56,605 nucleotides of DNA from Enterococcus durans NBRC 100479 = LMG 10746 (GTDB lineage: Bacteria > Bacillota > Bacilli > Lactobacillales > Enterococcaceae). Every line of letters begins with the position of its first letter. The first letter of the stretch is position 1. This document shows positions 18,277 to 29,017 of the stretch, one piece after another. The translations under genes and the position numbers were made by a program. The stretch lies in contig NZ_BCQB01000017.1 in assembly GCF_001544215.1 (NCBI RefSeq), forward strand, positions 1 to 56,605, in the 5' to 3' direction. Below the pieces are notes generated by a model that ran no database searches, was not told the DNA's origin, and saw nothing but the letters and a program-made list of their open reading frames with translations.

Positions 18277-18716
18277 TAGATCACCTCGATTGATCCACCA
18301 GCAGCAACAATTGCTTCTTCAGCTGCTTTAGAGAATTTTGCGGCCTTCACAGTTAATTTTTTAGTTAATTCACCGTTAGCTAATACTTTGATTCCAGCTT
18401 TTTCGTTTTTCACGATTCCAGCTTCTACTAAAGCAACTGGTGTTACTTCAGCACCGTCTTCAAAGCGATTCAAGACATCAAGGTTAACAACTGCGTAGTC
18501 TTTACGGTTCACGTTTGTGAATCCACGTTTTGGTAAACGACGGAATAATGGCGTTTGTCCACCTTCAAATCCTAGACGTACACCACCGCCTGAACGAGCT
18601 TTTTGTCCTTTTTGACCGCGTCCAGCAGTTTTTCCGTTACCAGAAGAAGTACCACGTCCAACACGATTGCGTACTTGGCGTGAACCTTCTGCAGGTTTCA
18701 ATTCATGAAGTTTCAT
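18276..18716 (-). CDS. rplO: 50S ribosomal protein L15
   Basis: L15 binds 23S rRNA and is a late assembly protein. The 146-residue protein begins [20 protein letters not shown], followed by the Gly-rich [20 protein letters not shown] segment. It is 57 bp downstream of rpmD and overlaps secY by one base. Confidence 0.97.
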   Translation of the reverse strand: MKLHELKPAEGSRQVRNRVGRGTSSGNGKTAGRGQKGQKARSGGGVRLGFEGGQTPLFRRLPKRGFTNVNRKDYAVVNLDVLNRFEDGAEVTPVALVEAGIVKNEKAGIKVLANGELTKKLTVKAAKFSKAAEEAIVAAGGSIEVI

Positions 18717-18773
18717 AGGTTTGGCACCTCCTTAATATTCTAGTTCTTAATTTCTTAGATTATTTAAGTTTAA

Positions 18774-18953
18774 TTAGACTTCTTCAACGTCCACTAAATG
18801 AGAAACAGTATTGATCATGCCTTTGATAGCATCGTTAGCAGGCTTAACCACTGAACTGTTAATCTTAGTAAGACCTAACGCTTTGACTGTATCGCGTTGG
18901 TTTTGAGGACGTCCGATAATACTGCGTTTTAAAGTAACTTTTAATTCAGCCAT
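18774..18953 (-). CDS. rpmD: 50S ribosomal protein L30
   Basis: This is a 59-residue L30 read on the minus strand, beginning [20 protein letters not shown] and ending [10 protein letters not shown]. It lies between rpsE (14 bp upstream) and rplO, the standard spc operon position. The ATG at 18953 is preceded by AGGAGG. Confidence 0.96.
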   Translation of the reverse strand: MAELKVTLKRSIIGRPQNQRDTVKALGLTKINSSVVKPANDAIKGMINTVSHLVDVEEV

Positions 18954-18967
18954 TATGTTTGTCCTCC

Positions 18968-19468
18968 TTATCCGATTAATTCTTCAACAGATTTGCCACG
19001 AAGTTCTGCAACTTCTTCAGCACGTTTCAATTGTTTCAAACCTTCAACAGTTGCACGAACAACGTTGATTGGTGTATTTGAGCCTAAAGATTTAGAAGTG
19101 ATATCTGCTACCCCAGCTAATTCTAATACGGCACGAACTGGTCCACCAGCAGCAACCCCAGAACCTTCAACAGCAGGTTTCATTAGGATTCTACCACCAC
19201 TAAAAGCACCGATTACTTCGTGTGGGATTGTTGAACCAACCATAGGTACTTCAACTAAGTTTTTCTTCGCATCTTCAATTGCTTTACGGATTGCTTCAGG
19301 TACTTCTTGTGCTTTACCTGTACCAAATCCTACGTGTCCGTTTTTGTCACCGACAACAACTAAAGCAGCAAAACGTAGACGACGTCCACCTTTAACAACT
19401 TTTGTTACACGGTTAATTGCAACAACGCGGTCTTCTAATTCCAAATGTTTTGGATCGATATAAACCAT
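18968..19468 (-). CDS. rpsE: 30S ribosomal protein S5
   Basis: S5 supports decoding accuracy and mRNA entry. The 166-residue protein contains [21 protein letters not shown] and [18 protein letters not shown], the family signature. The spectinomycin-linked loop ([10 protein letters not shown]) has the normal residues, so no resistance change is evident. It is 20 bp after rplR. Confidence 0.97.
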   Translation of the reverse strand: MVYIDPKHLELEDRVVAINRVTKVVKGGRRLRFAALVVVGDKNGHVGFGTGKAQEVPEAIRKAIEDAKKNLVEVPMVGSTIPHEVIGAFSGGRILMKPAVEGSGVAAGGPVRAVLELAGVADITSKSLGSNTPINVVRATVEGLKQLKRAEEVAELRGKSVEELIG

Positions 19469-19488
19469 GAATGGTATTCCTCCTTCTT

Positions 19489-19845
19489 CTAAAATTCTAG
19501 TCCATTTTCGCGAGCAGCTTCAGCTAAAGCTTGCACACGGCCATGGTAAAGGTATCCACCACGGTCAAAGACTACTACTTTAATGCCTTTTTCAGTTGCG
19601 CGTTCAGCAACCAATTTACCGACAGCTTGTGCTGCTTCTGTTTTTGTTCCACCTGAAATTTCTTTATCCAAGGTAGAGGCACTTGCTAGCGTTACACCCG
19701 CTACGTCATCAATAATTTGAGCGTAGATGTTTTTGTTAGAACGAAAAACGTTCAAGCGTGGGCGCTCAGCAGTACCAGAGATATTGTTACGTACACGACG
19801 ATGTCTCTTTTGACGTGTTTTGTTCTTATCTGGTTTTGTAATCAC
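19489..19845 (-). CDS. rplR: 50S ribosomal protein L18
   Basis: L18 binds 5S rRNA in the central protuberance. The 118-residue protein begins [20 protein letters not shown] and includes [26 protein letters not shown]. The start is a GTG at 19845 behind AAAGAGGTG; upstream in-frame codons have no ribosome binding site. Unlike its neighbours it is separated from the preceding gene by a 162-bp structured spacer. Confidence 0.96.
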   Translation of the reverse strand: MITKPDKNKTRQKRHRRVRNNISGTAERPRLNVFRSNKNIYAQIIDDVAGVTLASASTLDKEISGGTKTEAAQAVGKLVAERATEKGIKVVVFDRGGYLYHGRVQALAEAARENGLEF

Positions 19846-20007
19846 AATTGTCACCTCTTTAATTTTATTGTATTGCTTGATCAAGCAATAAACTGAAAGT
19901 CCCGAAAAATAGAAGCTGCGGCACAAGCAAAATTTCTTTTGATCGAAGAAAAACTTCTGCAAAATATTTTTTTCCTGCTGCTGGCTTCTATGCAATTTTC
20001 AAAACTA
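19846..20007 (-). other. structured spacer inside the spc operon (rplF-rplR)
   Basis: This 162-bp gap is much longer than the other gaps in the superoperon that lack a promoter (0-79 bp). It contains a perfect 20-bp palindrome at 19871-19890 (arms TATTGCTTGA and TCAAGCAATA). A larger imperfect stem pairs ATAGAAGC at about 19910 with GCTTCTAT near 19983-19991. No open reading frame or clear promoter is present. It may be an inserted repeat or an RNA control or processing element. Confidence 0.6.
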
Positions 20008-20544
20008 TTATTTACCAGTTTTACCTTCTTTACGGCGTACATATTCGCCAACATAACGAATACCTTTACCTTTATAAGGTTCTGGAGGACGAGTTCCACG
20101 GATGTTCGCAGCTAATTCGCCAACTTCTTCTTTGTTCGCACCTTTAACAATTACTTGTGTATTTGCTGGTACTTCAACAGTTACTCCAGCTGGTGGTGTG
20201 ATTTCGACTGGATGTGAGTAACCAACGTTCAATACAAGTTTTGATCCTTGTAATTGTGCACGGTACCCAACCCCGATCAATTCTAACGCTTTTTGGAATC
20301 CTTCGCTGACACCTACAACCATGTTGTTGAAGTTGGCACGAGTTGTTCCATGAATTGTTTTCATTTCTTTACTGTCGTTCGGACGAGTGAATGTCACTTC
20401 GTTTCCTTCGATATTCATTGTGATATCTGAAGAGAAAGTACGTGTTAATTCACCTTTTGGTCCTTTAACTGTAACGTTGTTTCCATCTTGAGTAACAGTT
20501 ACTCCTTCAGGGATTACAACGACTTTATTTCCAATACGGCTCAC
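20008..20544 (-). CDS. rplF: 50S ribosomal protein L6
   Basis: L6 binds near the GTPase-associated region of the large subunit. The 178-residue protein begins [17 protein letters not shown] and has the C-terminal block [18 protein letters not shown]. It follows rpsH after 31 bp. Confidence 0.97.
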   Translation of the reverse strand: MSRIGNKVVVIPEGVTVTQDGNNVTVKGPKGELTRTFSSDITMNIEGNEVTFTRPNDSKEMKTIHGTTRANFNNMVVGVSEGFQKALELIGVGYRAQLQGSKLVLNVGYSHPVEITPPAGVTVEVPANTQVIVKGANKEEVGELAANIRGTRPPEPYKGKGIRYVGEYVRRKEGKTGK

Positions 20545-20575
20545 TTAAAGACACCTCCTTGTAGATTCTACTTGA

Positions 20576-20974
20576 TTACCATACGTAAGCGATAACTTCG
20601 CCGCCAATATTTTTTTCACGAGCTTCTTTATCAGTGACAACACCTTCAGAAGTCGAAATGATTGCGATACCTAAACCGTTCAATACTTTTGGTACTTCGT
20701 CAGCTTTGACATAAGCACGCAAACCTGGTTTAGAGATACGTTTTAAGTTTGTGATAACACGTTCGCCGTTTTTACCAAATTTTAGGAAAACACGGATCAC
20801 GCCTTGTTTGTCATCTTCGATATATTCAACATCACGAACGAAACCTTCACGTTTCAAGATTTCAGCGATGTCACGTTTAATTTTTGATGCAGGAACTTCT
20901 AAAGACTCATGTTTAACCATGTTTGCGTTACGGATACGAGTTAGAAAATCTGCAATTGGATCTGTCATGACCAT
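20576..20974 (-). CDS. rpsH: 30S ribosomal protein S8
   Basis: S8 binds the central domain of 16S rRNA and can act as a translational repressor of its operon in other bacteria. The 132-residue protein begins [19 protein letters not shown] and ends GGEVIAYVW. The ATG at 20974 lies nine bases after AAGGAGGT, so it is preferred over the second ATG two codons later. Confidence 0.97.
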   Translation of the reverse strand: MVMTDPIADFLTRIRNANMVKHESLEVPASKIKRDIAEILKREGFVRDVEYIEDDKQGVIRVFLKFGKNGERVITNLKRISKPGLRAYVKADEVPKVLNGLGIAIISTSEGVVTDKEAREKNIGGEVIAYVW

Positions 20975-21009
20975 TGATCTTTTACCTCCTTCTTATGCGA
21001 ATTTACTTT

Positions 21010-21195
21010 TTACCAGCTAGCTTTCTTCACGCCGGGAATTTGACCTTTATAGGCAAGTTCGCGGAAGCAAATACGGCAAAGATGGAACTTACGATAAACT
21101 GAATGTGGACGTCCGCAACGTTCGCAACGAGTATAAGCTTGTGTTGAATGTTTTGCAGGACGTTTGTTTTTAGCAATCATTGATTTTTTAGCCAC
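21010..21195 (-). CDS. rpsZ: 30S ribosomal protein S14, zinc-binding type Z
   Basis: This is the short 61-residue S14 with two CxxC pairs (CERC and CRIC, near residues 24-27 and 40-43) forming a zinc ribbon. It begins [19 protein letters not shown] and ends [11 protein letters not shown]. It lies in the standard position between rplE and rpsH. A zinc-free paralog, if any, is not in this window. Confidence 0.97.
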   Translation of the reverse strand: MAKKSMIAKNKRPAKHSTQAYTRCERCGRPHSVYRKFHLCRICFRELAYKGQIPGVKKASW

Positions 21196-21213
21196 GTAGT
21201 TCGCCTCCTTTAA

Positions 21214-21753
21214 TTATTTTTGGAATGGCATGCCTAATTGTGTCAACAACTCACGAGATTCTTCATCTGAGTTAGCTGTCGTTACAATAACGATGTCCAT
21301 ACCACGTACTTTATCTACTAAATCATAATCTACTTCTGGGAAGATCAATTGTTCTTTAATACCTAAAGTATAGTTTCCACGACCGTCAAAGGCTTTTTTA
21401 CTTACACCATGGAAGTCACGTACACGTGGTAGAGAAACTGAAACCAATTTGTCTAAGAATTCGTACATTCTTTCTCCGCGCAATGTAACTTTTGCACCAA
21501 TTGGCATTCCTTCACGTAAACGGAATCCAGCGATTGATTTTTTAGCTTTTGTAATCATTGGTTTTTGTCCAGTGATCAAAGTTAATTCTTCAACTGCTTT
21601 ATCTAAGTTTTTAGCGTTTGATACCGCATCACCAACACCCATGTTGATGACGATTTTTTCAACTTTAGGTGTTTGCATAACAGAGCTATAGTCAAATTTT
21701 TCCATCAATGATGGAGTTACTTCTTTAAGATATTTTTCTTTTAGGCGGTTCAT
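21214..21753 (-). CDS. rplE: 50S ribosomal protein L5
   Basis: L5 contacts 5S rRNA and P-site tRNA. The 179-residue protein begins [17 protein letters not shown] and carries [15 protein letters not shown] and [21 protein letters not shown]. It is 28 bp after rplX. Confidence 0.97.
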   Translation of the reverse strand: MNRLKEKYLKEVTPSLMEKFDYSSVMQTPKVEKIVINMGVGDAVSNAKNLDKAVEELTLITGQKPMITKAKKSIAGFRLREGMPIGAKVTLRGERMYEFLDKLVSVSLPRVRDFHGVSKKAFDGRGNYTLGIKEQLIFPEVDYDLVDKVRGMDIVIVTTANSDEESRELLTQLGMPFQK

Positions 21754-21781
21754 TCAGTAAGACCCTCCTTCCTTAAACTTA

Positions 21782-22090
21782 TTATTTATCTAAAACTTCA
21801 CCGGTTTTTTTAGAAACTCGGACTTTTTTGCCATCTACTTCTTTATAGCCAACTCGGCCAGCTACGCCAGTAGAGTCGATCACCAGCACGTTAGAAACAT
21901 GAATTGGAGCTTCCATCTCAACGATTCCACCTTGAGGAGCAGCTTGAGAAGGTTTTTGGTGTTTTCTAACAACATTTACACCTTCGACAATGACTTTATC
22001 TTTTTTAGGAAACGCTGATAATACAACGCCTTCTTTATTTTTGTCTTTTCCAGTGATAACTTTAACTTTATCGCCTTTTTTAACAAACAT
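21782..22090 (-). CDS. rplX: 50S ribosomal protein L24
   Basis: L24 starts assembly of the large subunit. The 102-residue protein has the N-terminal KOW motif [20 protein letters not shown] and the block [15 protein letters not shown]. It follows rplN after 36 bp. Confidence 0.97.
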   Translation of the reverse strand: MFVKKGDKVKVITGKDKNKEGVVLSAFPKKDKVIVEGVNVVRKHQKPSQAAPQGGIVEMEAPIHVSNVLVIDSTGVAGRVGYKEVDGKKVRVSKKTGEVLDK

Positions 22091-22126
22091 AACTGTTTCG
22101 CACCTCCTTTGATAAGTGTCTCAAAA

Positions 22127-22549
<423 letters not shown>

Positions 22550-22552
22550 TTA

Positions 22553-22819
22553 TTAGATAATAACTGCTTCTTCGACTACTTCCAACAAACGGAAACGTTT
22601 TGTAGCTGATAATGGACGAGTTTCCATAATTTTCACGATGTCGCCAACTTTTGCTGTGTTGTTTTCATCATGTACTTTGTATTTCTTAGAATAGTTCATG
22701 CGTTTGCCATAGATAGGGTGGTTTTTCTTTGTTTCGACAGCAACGGTAATTGTTTTATCCATTTTGTCTGAAACCACACGACCTTGATAAACTTTGCGTT
22801 GATTTCTTTCTTCAGTCAT
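22553..22819 (-). CDS. rpsQ: 30S ribosomal protein S17
   Basis: S17 binds the 5' domain of 16S rRNA early in assembly. The 88-residue protein contains [21 protein letters not shown] and [21 protein letters not shown]. It is 24 bp after rpmC. Confidence 0.97.
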   Translation of the reverse strand: MTEERNQRKVYQGRVVSDKMDKTITVAVETKKNHPIYGKRMNYSKKYKVHDENNTAKVGDIVKIMETRPLSATKRFRLLEVVEEAVII

Positions 22820-22843
22820 ACGCTTAATGGCCTCCTTCCATAA

Positions 22844-23032
22844 TTACTTAGCTTGTTCACGCAACACAGTTTTGATGCGTGCAATCGATTTACGTACTTC
22901 TTTAATACGTGCAGTGTTTTCTAATTGACCTGTTGCTAATTGGAATCTAAGATTAAACAATTCTTCTTTTAATTGTTTTTCTTGATCAAGCATTTCGGCA
23001 GTGGTTAATTCTCTGATTTCTTTAACCTTCAT
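22844..23032 (-). CDS. rpmC: 50S ribosomal protein L29
   Basis: L29 is located near the exit tunnel. The 62-residue protein begins [20 protein letters not shown] and includes [21 protein letters not shown]. The ATG at 23032 overlaps the end of rplP by 11 bp, so its translation is probably coupled; upstream in-frame codons lie deeper in rplP. Confidence 0.97.
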   Translation of the reverse strand: MKVKEIRELTTAEMLDQEKQLKEELFNLRFQLATGQLENTARIKEVRKSIARIKTVLREQAK

Positions 23033-23456
23033 TCGATTCACCACCCATTTCCTCACGTTTTACAATCTTAGTTTTCATTGGTAATTTGTGAGAAGCTAGA
23101 CGTAACGCTTCACGAGCCACTTCTTCAGGAACGCCTGCGATTTCAAACATGATTTTACCACGTTTTACTGGTGCAACCCATCCTTCAGGTGCCCCTTTAC
23201 CAGAACCCATACGTACCCCAATTGCTTTGGCAGTATAAGATTTGTGAGGGAAAATTTTAATCCATACTTTCCCACCACGTTTCATGTAACGAGTCATTGC
23301 GATACGAGCAGCTTCGATTTGGCGGTTAGTGATCCAATGTGAATCAACAGCTTGCAAACCGTATTCACCGAATGCTACTTCTTTACCACCTTTAGCTTCC
23401 CCGCGCATTTTTCCGCGGAATTCACGACGGTGTTTTACACGTTTAGGTACTAACAT
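23022..23456 (-). CDS. rplP: 50S ribosomal protein L16
   Basis: L16 helps position A-site tRNA at the peptidyl transferase centre. The 144-residue protein begins [19 protein letters not shown] and includes [21 protein letters not shown]. It is two bases after rpsC and overlaps rpmC. Confidence 0.97.
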   Translation of the reverse strand: MLVPKRVKHRREFRGKMRGEAKGGKEVAFGEYGLQAVDSHWITNRQIEAARIAMTRYMKRGGKVWIKIFPHKSYTAKAIGVRMGSGKGAPEGWVAPVKRGKIMFEIAGVPEEVAREALRLASHKLPMKTKIVKREEMGGESNEG

Positions 23457-23458
23457 GA

Positions 23459-24115
23459 TTATTTCCCTCCTTTCTCAGTGTTTTTTTTAGTTGGAAGAAT
23501 TTCTCCACGATAGATCCACACTTTAACTCCTAGTTTTCCGTATGTTGTATCTGCTTCTTCCCATGCGTAATCAATGTCCGCACGTAAAGTATGAAGAGGA
23601 ACAGTTCCTTCTGAGTATCCTTCTGAACGAGCGATATCTGCTCCGTTTAGACGTCCAGATACTTGAGTTTTGATTCCTTTAGCGCCAGAACGCATTGAAC
23701 GTTGGATGGCTTGTTTTTGAGCGCGACGGAAAGCAACACGGTTTTCTAATTGACGTGCGATTCCTTCACCTACTAATTTTGCATCTAGATCTGGTTTTTT
23801 GATTTCCACGATGTTGATATGGATTCTTTTACCAGTTAGTTTGTTTAATTCTTTTCTTAGGTTTTCGACTTCAGATCCGCCTTTACCAATAACCATACCT
23901 GGTTTTGCTGTGTGAATTGAAATGTTAACACGGCCTGTAGCACGTTCGATTTCAATTGTTGATACAGCAGCATCAGCAAGTTTAGTTGAAATAAATTTAC
24001 GGATTCTTAGATCTTCGTGTAAGAACTCTGCATACTCTTTTTCAGCATACCATTTTGCATCCCAGTCGCGGATGATGCCTACACGCATTCCAATTGGATG
24101 TACTTTTTGACCCAC
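23459..24115 (-). CDS. rpsC: 30S ribosomal protein S3
   Basis: S3 lines the mRNA entry channel. The 218-residue protein begins [19 protein letters not shown] and has a KH domain with [19 protein letters not shown]. The C-terminal domain ends [16 protein letters not shown]. It follows rplV after 13 bp. Confidence 0.97.
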   Translation of the reverse strand: MGQKVHPIGMRVGIIRDWDAKWYAEKEYAEFLHEDLRIRKFISTKLADAAVSTIEIERATGRVNISIHTAKPGMVIGKGGSEVENLRKELNKLTGKRIHINIVEIKKPDLDAKLVGEGIARQLENRVAFRRAQKQAIQRSMRSGAKGIKTQVSGRLNGADIARSEGYSEGTVPLHTLRADIDYAWEEADTTYGKLGVKVWIYRGEILPTKKNTEKGGK

Positions 24116-24128
24116 TGATTATCCCTCC

Positions 24129-24476
24129 TTATTTTTCTGATACGACTACCGTGATATGACTTGTACGTTTGTTGATTGGAGAAGCTGATCCTTTTGCACG
24201 TGGACGGAAACGTTTCATTGTTGGTCCTTCGTTAACAAATGCTTCAGATACTACCAAGTTTTCAACATCTAAGTCAAAATTATTTTCTGCATTCGCAACT
24301 GCTGACATCAATACTTTTTCAATGATTCCAGCAGATTTGTTTGGTGTGAATTTCAAGATTGAAATTGCATCCGCAACACTTTTACCTCTGATAAGGTCAA
24401 TTACTAAACGGGCTTTTCGAGGTGAAGTGCGAACTGTTTTTGCAGTTGCTTTAGCTGATGTGATTTGTTCTGCCAT
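24129..24476 (-). CDS. rplV: 50S ribosomal protein L22
   Basis: L22 lines the exit tunnel with its extended loop. The 115-residue protein includes [18 protein letters not shown] and ends with the loop segment [20 protein letters not shown]. The loop appears unmodified, so no macrolide-resistance insertion is seen. Confidence 0.97.
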   Translation of the reverse strand: MAEQITSAKATAKTVRTSPRKARLVIDLIRGKSVADAISILKFTPNKSAGIIEKVLMSAVANAENNFDLDVENLVVSEAFVNEGPTMKRFRPRAKGSASPINKRTSHITVVVSEK

Positions 24477-24498
24477 TTGGTTTTATCCTCCCCTCAAA

Positions 24499-24777
24499 TT
24501 AGCGTTTAGTTTTCTTATCGTCTGCGGCATGGCCACGATAAGTTCTTGTTGGTGCAAATTCACCTAATTTGTGTCCTACCATATCTTCTTGGATGTAAAC
24601 TGGTACGTGTTTACGTCCATCGTATACTGCGATGGTATATCCAACAAAACTTGGGAATACTGTCGAACGACGAGACCAAGTTTTGATAACTTTTTTCTTT
24701 TCAACCCCTGCTTGAGCTTCAACTTTTTTCATTAAATGCTCATCAACGAAAGGTCCTTTCTTTAAACTACGACCCAT
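24499..24777 (-). CDS. rpsS: 30S ribosomal protein S19
   Basis: S19 forms part of the 30S head with S13. The 92-residue protein begins [20 protein letters not shown] and has [21 protein letters not shown]. It is 42 bp after rplB. Confidence 0.97.
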   Translation of the reverse strand: MGRSLKKGPFVDEHLMKKVEAQAGVEKKKVIKTWSRRSTVFPSFVGYTIAVYDGRKHVPVYIQEDMVGHKLGEFAPTRTYRGHAADDKKTKR

Positions 24778-24819
24778 GGTGAACCTCCTCTCAAAATGTG
24801 CGACACATGGTCAAAGTAA

Positions 24820-25653
24820 TTATTTAGTTTTACGACGACGAACGATAAGTTTGTCTGATTGTGCTTTTTTGTTACGAGTTTTGTAACCAAGAGCTGGTTG
24901 ACCCCAAGGAGAAACTGGTGCTTTACGTCCGATAGGAGCTTTACCTTCACCACCACCGTGTGGGTGATCATTAGGGTTCATTACGCTACCACGTACAGTT
25001 GGGCGTTTGCGCATCCAACGAGAGCGTCCTGCTTTACCGATATTGATAAGTTCATGTTGTTCGTTACCTACTGAACCGATTGTAGCGCGGCAAGCAGCTA
25101 AGATCATACGAACTTCACCAGAGTTCAAGCGGATCAATACGTATTTGCCTTCTTTACCAAGTACTTGAGCACTTGTACCAGCAGAACGGATCAATTGTCC
25201 ACCTTTACCAGGTTTCATTTCAATATTGTGGATAACAGTACCAACTGGAATATTTTCTAAAGGAAGAGTATTTCCGATTTTGATATCTGCTTCTGGACCT
25301 GAAACAAGTTTCATTCCAACTTGTAGTCCTTTTGGTGCTAAGATGTAAGCTTTCACTCCATCTTCATAGTGTACTAACGCGATGTTAGCTGAACGGTTTG
25401 GATCATATTCGATCGTTTGAACAGTTGCAACAACGTTATCTTTGTTACGTTTGAAGTCGATCACGCGATATTGGCGTTTATGTCCGCCACCTTGGTGACG
25501 TACAGTGATGCGGCCGTTGTTATTACGTCCAGCATGGTTTTTCAATGGTTGTAACAATGATTTTTCAGGTGTTGATGTTGTTATTTCAGCAAAATCAGAA
25601 CCTGTCATGTTACGACGACCATTTGAGGTAGGTTTGTACTTTTTAATCGCCAC
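24820..25653 (-). CDS. rplB: 50S ribosomal protein L2
   Basis: L2 is needed for subunit association and peptidyl transferase activity. The 277-residue protein begins [20 protein letters not shown] and contains [20 protein letters not shown], which includes the conserved functional His. It follows rplW after 39 bp. Confidence 0.97.
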   Translation of the reverse strand: MAIKKYKPTSNGRRNMTGSDFAEITTSTPEKSLLQPLKNHAGRNNNGRITVRHQGGGHKRQYRVIDFKRNKDNVVATVQTIEYDPNRSANIALVHYEDGVKAYILAPKGLQVGMKLVSGPEADIKIGNTLPLENIPVGTVIHNIEMKPGKGGQLIRSAGTSAQVLGKEGKYVLIRLNSGEVRMILAACRATIGSVGNEQHELINIGKAGRSRWMRKRPTVRGSVMNPNDHPHGGGEGKAPIGRKAPVSPWGQPALGYKTRNKKAQSDKLIVRRRKTK

Positions 25654-25692
25654 GTTTTTCCCTCCTAATTTAATGAGTTATCTAGTAAGTGC

Positions 25693-25983
25693 TTATTCAG
25701 CAGCTTCGAATAATTGGATTTCTTTTGAATCTTCGGTTAATGTAACGATCGCTTTGCGACGTTTTTTTGTATAACCTGCATATTTGCCCATACGTTTGAA
25801 TTTCGCACGTACGTTCACGATGTTCACGTTTTTGACTTTAACGTCAAAAGCAGCTTCAACCGCTTGTTTTACTAAAGTTTTGTTTGCGCGAGTGTCCACT
25901 TCAAAAGTATATTTCTTGTCATCCATGGCAAGCATTGATTTTTCAGTGATCACTGGGCGTTTGATTACGTCTAGTAAGTTCAT
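25693..25983 (-). CDS. rplW: 50S ribosomal protein L23
   Basis: L23 is the docking site for trigger factor and SRP at the tunnel exit. The 96-residue protein begins [20 protein letters not shown]. Its ATG shares one base with the rplD stop (TAATG), indicating coupled translation. Confidence 0.97.
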   Translation of the reverse strand: MNLLDVIKRPVITEKSMLAMDDKKYTFEVDTRANKTLVKQAVEAAFDVKVKNVNIVNVRAKFKRMGKYAGYTKKRRKAIVTLTEDSKEIQLFEAAE

Positions 25984-26606
25984 TATGCAAGCACCTCCTC
26001 AATTTGAGTAAGAGCAGTTTGTGTTGCTAACACTTTTGTACTTGAAACAACATCTAGAACACTAACGTTATCAGAAGTTACTACAGAAACGTTTGATAAG
26101 TTACGTGCTGATAAAGCAGCAAAGTCGTTACCTGTTTCAAGAACAACCAATACTTTAGAGTCAATAGATAAGTTAGCAAGAACTTGTTTGAATTCTTTTG
26201 TTTTTGGTGCGTCGAAGCTTAAACCTTCGATTGCTACCAAGTTATTTTCAGCAACTTTTTCTGATAAAACAGATTTCATTGCTAAACGACGAACTTTTTT
26301 AGGAAGTTTGTAGCTGTAAGAACGTGGTGTTGGTCCGAAGACTACTCCACCTCCACGCCATTGTGGTGAGCGGATTGATCCTTGACGAGCACGACCAGTT
26401 CCTTTTTGACGCCATGGTTTGCGTCCACCGCCTCGAACAGCGCTACGGTTTTTAACCGCATGTGTTCCTTGTCTTAATGACGCACGTTGCATAACGATTG
26501 CATCGTAAACAACACTTTCATTTGGTTCAATTCCGAAGATTTCTTCGTTAAGTGTGATTTCACCGTTTTGGCTTCCATCTTGTTTGAATAATGCTACATT
26601 CGGCAT
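25983..26606 (-). CDS. rplD: 50S ribosomal protein L4
   Basis: L4 lines the exit tunnel and in E. coli represses its own operon through the S10 leader. The 207-residue protein contains [20 protein letters not shown], the tunnel loop, in its normal form. It follows rplC after 27 bp. Confidence 0.97.
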   Translation of the reverse strand: MPNVALFKQDGSQNGEITLNEEIFGIEPNESVVYDAIVMQRASLRQGTHAVKNRSAVRGGGRKPWRQKGTGRARQGSIRSPQWRGGGVVFGPTPRSYSYKLPKKVRRLAMKSVLSEKVAENNLVAIEGLSFDAPKTKEFKQVLANLSIDSKVLVVLETGNDFAALSARNLSNVSVVTSDNVSVLDVVSSTKVLATQTALTQIEEVLA

Positions 26607-26633
26607 TCCTTAGTTCCTCCTTTCTTCCTACTA

Positions 26634-27263
26634 TTATTTAGCTTTCACAGCTGATTTGATAGTGATTAATGATTTTTTAGCTCCAGGAACGTTTCCTTTG
26701 ATCAAGATTACGTTTCTTTCTGCATCAACGCGAACAACTTCCAAGTTTTGGATTGTTACGCGGTTGCCACCCATACGGCCAGCAAGACGTTTGTTTTTGA
26801 ATACACGGTTAGGTGCAACTGGGCCCATTGACCCAGGACGACGATGGTAACGAGAACCGTGAGCCATTGGTCCGCGGCTTTGGCCGTGACGTTTGATAAC
26901 CCCTTGGAATCCTTTACCTTTCGTAGTACCTGTTACATCAATAATGTCTCCTGCTTGGAAAACATCTACTGTAATTTCTTTTCCTACTTCATATTCTCCT
27001 AGCTCAACATTTTTGAATTCACGAATGAAGCGCTTAGGAGTCGTGTTTGCTTTTGCAACATGACCTTTCGCAGGTTTGTTTGATAAAACTTCACGCATAT
27101 CTTGGTAACCAACTTGAATAGCTTCGTAGCCATCAGTTTCCATTGTTTTAACTTGTAGTACTACGTTTGGAGTAGCTTCTACAACAGTTACTGGAATTAG
27201 TTCGCCAGATTCAGTGAAGATTTGTGTCATTCCCACTTTTTTCCCTAAGATTCCTTTGGTCAT
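26634..27263 (-). CDS. rplC: 50S ribosomal protein L3
   Basis: L3 reaches the peptidyl transferase centre and initiates assembly. The 209-residue protein begins [20 protein letters not shown] and has the central loop [20 protein letters not shown]. No change typical of linezolid resistance is evident, although this was judged by eye. Confidence 0.97.
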   Translation of the reverse strand: MTKGILGKKVGMTQIFTESGELIPVTVVEATPNVVLQVKTMETDGYEAIQVGYQDMREVLSNKPAKGHVAKANTTPKRFIREFKNVELGEYEVGKEITVDVFQAGDIIDVTGTTKGKGFQGVIKRHGQSRGPMAHGSRYHRRPGSMGPVAPNRVFKNKRLAGRMGGNRVTIQNLEVVRVDAERNVILIKGNVPGAKKSLITIKSAVKAK

Positions 27264-27293
27264 GAGTACACCTCCATTAATTTTATTTTAGTT

Positions 27294-27602
27294 TTATAGT
27301 TTGATTTCGATGTTAACACCAGATGGTAAGTCTAGCTTCATCAAAGCATCAACAGTTTTTGGTGTTGGGTTCACAATGTCGATAAGACGTTTGTGTGTAC
27401 GCATTTCGAATTGTTCGCGTGAATCTTTGTATTTATGAGTCGCACGAATAACTGTGTAAAGACTGCGTTCAGTTGGTAATGGAATTGGACCAGACACGCT
27501 AGCTCCAGTTCTTTTTGCAGTTTCCACGATTTTATCCGCAGATTGATCCAAAATACGGTGTTCATACGCTTTTAAACGGATACGAATTTTTTGTTTTGCC
27601 AT
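27294..27602 (-). CDS. rpsJ: 30S ribosomal protein S10
   Basis: S10 is a 30S head protein and also NusE, a transcription antitermination partner of NusB. The 102-residue protein begins [20 protein letters not shown]. The ATG at 27602 follows GAAGGAGGG. The leader happens to be open in the same frame for about 66 codons, but has no ribosome binding site. It is the first gene of the S10 superoperon. Confidence 0.97.
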   Translation of the reverse strand: MAKQKIRIRLKAYEHRILDQSADKIVETAKRTGASVSGPIPLPTERSLYTVIRATHKYKDSREQFEMRTHKRLIDIVNPTPKTVDALMKLDLPSGVNIEIKL

Positions 27603-27766
27603 CTTGTTCCCTCCTTCGTCTATTTTGAAAAGTAGACATAGCTCCACGAAAATTTCCGTCACGCTCGTTCGTGGCAAAGCGTCCAGGCGTGTCGCAACCT
27701 CTCGTTTCTTAGCCGACGAAATCAACTTGATTACGTCCGTGTCGTTTACGTTTGGTAAACGCACCT
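27603..27766 (-). promoter_or_regulatory. S10 operon 5' leader
   Basis: About 160 nt separate the predicted transcription start from rpsJ. The RNA would contain a CGTTTAC/GTAAACG hairpin near its 5' end and a CACG/CGTG stem around 27652-27680. Leader RNAs bound by ribosomal proteins are known upstream of such operons in other bacteria. Whether this one matches a known family needs a covariance search. Confidence 0.5.
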
Positions 27767-27771
27767 TTGTA

Positions 27772-27800
27772 ATTATAATATATCTAAATCCACAAAGCAA
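27772..27800 (-). promoter_or_regulatory. S10 operon promoter
   Basis: On the minus strand TTGCTT (27795-27800) and a perfect TATAAT (27772-27777) are separated by 17 bp. Confidence 0.85.
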
Positions 27801-27880
27801 GGCTTTTTTCCTGTAAATACTAATTTGTTTTCATAAGTTTTCATTTAGGCACGTTTCTACTAAAATATAGTATTATCTAA

Positions 27881-28055
27881 AAAGAGAGTGGGACAAAAGT
27901 AAGAAACACTTTTGTCTCATTCTTTAAAAACGAATAAACGGTGGGAGCAGAAGCAACTCCTTCGGAAATAAGCCAAAATTCACAAAAATTTGAAAAGCAA
28001 TTTTCGTGAATTTCTTCTTATTTCTCGGAGTTAAACACTTCTGTCCCAACCTCTT
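27881..28055. repeat. dispersed inverted-repeat element, copy A (175 bp)
   Basis: The ends GAGTGGGACAAAAGT and ACTTCTGTCCCAACCTC are imperfect inverted repeats. Inside are nested arms: AACTCC with GGAGTT, and CACAAAAATT with AATTTTCGTG. A small hairpin GGGACAAAAGT/ACTTTTGTCTC sits at the left end. Read on the minus strand the element ends in a T-run (27879-27883), so it can terminate the aldolase operon that stops at 28102. Related copies are at 42651 and 47949. Confidence 0.75.
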
Positions 28056-28101
28056 CGTTAATTAGTAGGAAAGCCAGTACTAGGATCAACTCGGTCGTCT
28101 G

Positions 28102-29001
28102 CTAATTCAGTTCTTGGCGCCAAGGTTTGATATTCGCTTGGCGATAGAGTTGCGCTTGCCCAATGGAGTGGAAAAGCGTCATTTTTTGTTTAACCACTTT
28201 CTTCGCCTCTTCAATACATTCTGGATAGATGGCATTTGGATCCCATAGCTCTGTTGAAGCAAGTATCTCACGGCATTTTTTATAAAACGCATATTTATAA
28301 TCAGAGGAGATATTTACTTTTTGGATACCGATCTGCACCGCTTTTTCGATCTCTTCATCTGGATTTGCTGATCCACCATGCAAGACTAACGGGATTGCTA
28401 CTTTTTCTTTGATTTGTTCAAGGATATCCATCTTCAATTCTGGCTTGACATCTTTAGGATAGATACCATGCGCTGTGCCAATCGCCACTGCCAGAGTATC
28501 AATGCCTGTACGCGCAATAAACTCTTCTGCATCTTCCGGTTTTGTATAGGTGACCTTTGAGACACCCCCTTCGACTGAAGTTCCTGTATTCCCAATCGTT
28601 CCTAGCTCCCCTTCAACCGAAACACCTATTTTATGGCAAATATCCACGACCTCTTTCGTCACAGCAATATTTTCTTCAAACGGCAACAAGGAACCATCGA
28701 TCATGACTGAGCTGAACCCACAATGGATCGCCCGCATAATACTGGCTAGATTATCGCCATGATCCATATGGATAACAAATGGAACTGGACTATTTTTCAC
28801 TCGTCTAACTGCATACTGGAAAAACTCATCTTTGGTAAAATCTAATTCTGTCGGATGGACTGCGATAATCGCTGGTGCATCGTTTTCTTCAGCAGCTTCA
28901 ATGACTACTCGTAAGAAATTGCTGTCTGCTACATTGAATGCCCCTACTGCAAAGTGGTTTTCTTTGGCAATTTCTAATAGTTGATTCATATTGATTAACA
29001 T
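28102..29001 (-). CDS. class II ketose-bisphosphate aldolase family protein (first)
   Basis: This is a 299-residue zinc-dependent aldolase related to fructose- and tagatose-bisphosphate aldolases, expected to split a ketose phosphate into two three-carbon units. The catalytic Asp80 and zinc ligands His81 (HMDHGDN), His178 (GTAHGIYPK) and His208 (LHGGS) are all present. GELGTIGNTGTSVEGG matches the family loop. It is the last gene of the PTS cluster, 16 bp after a second aldolase with only partial similarity. The precise substrate cannot be read from the sequence. It is unlikely to be the sole housekeeping FbaA, given its place in an inducible-looking operon. Confidence 0.85.
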   Translation of the reverse strand: MLINMNQLLEIAKENHFAVGAFNVADSNFLRVVIEAAEENDAPAIIAVHPTELDFTKDEFFQYAVRRVKNSPVPFVIHMDHGDNLASIMRAIHCGFSSVMIDGSLLPFEENIAVTKEVVDICHKIGVSVEGELGTIGNTGTSVEGGVSKVTYTKPEDAEEFIARTGIDTLAVAIGTAHGIYPKDVKPELKMDILEQIKEKVAIPLVLHGGSANPDEEIEKAVQIGIQKVNISSDYKYAFYKKCREILASTELWDPNAIYPECIEEAKKVVKQKMTLFHSIGQAQLYRQANIKPWRQELN

Positions 29002-29017
29002 TTATTTATCTCCATTC

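Noticed and set aside
19022-19463. Long plus-strand frame opposite rpsE
   Set aside because: Antisense shadow arising from the codon bias of a highly expressed gene.
27603-27800. In-frame N-terminal extension of rpsJ through the leader
   Set aside because: No ribosome binding site for it; the normal ATG at 27602 has AAGGAGG and gives the family length.
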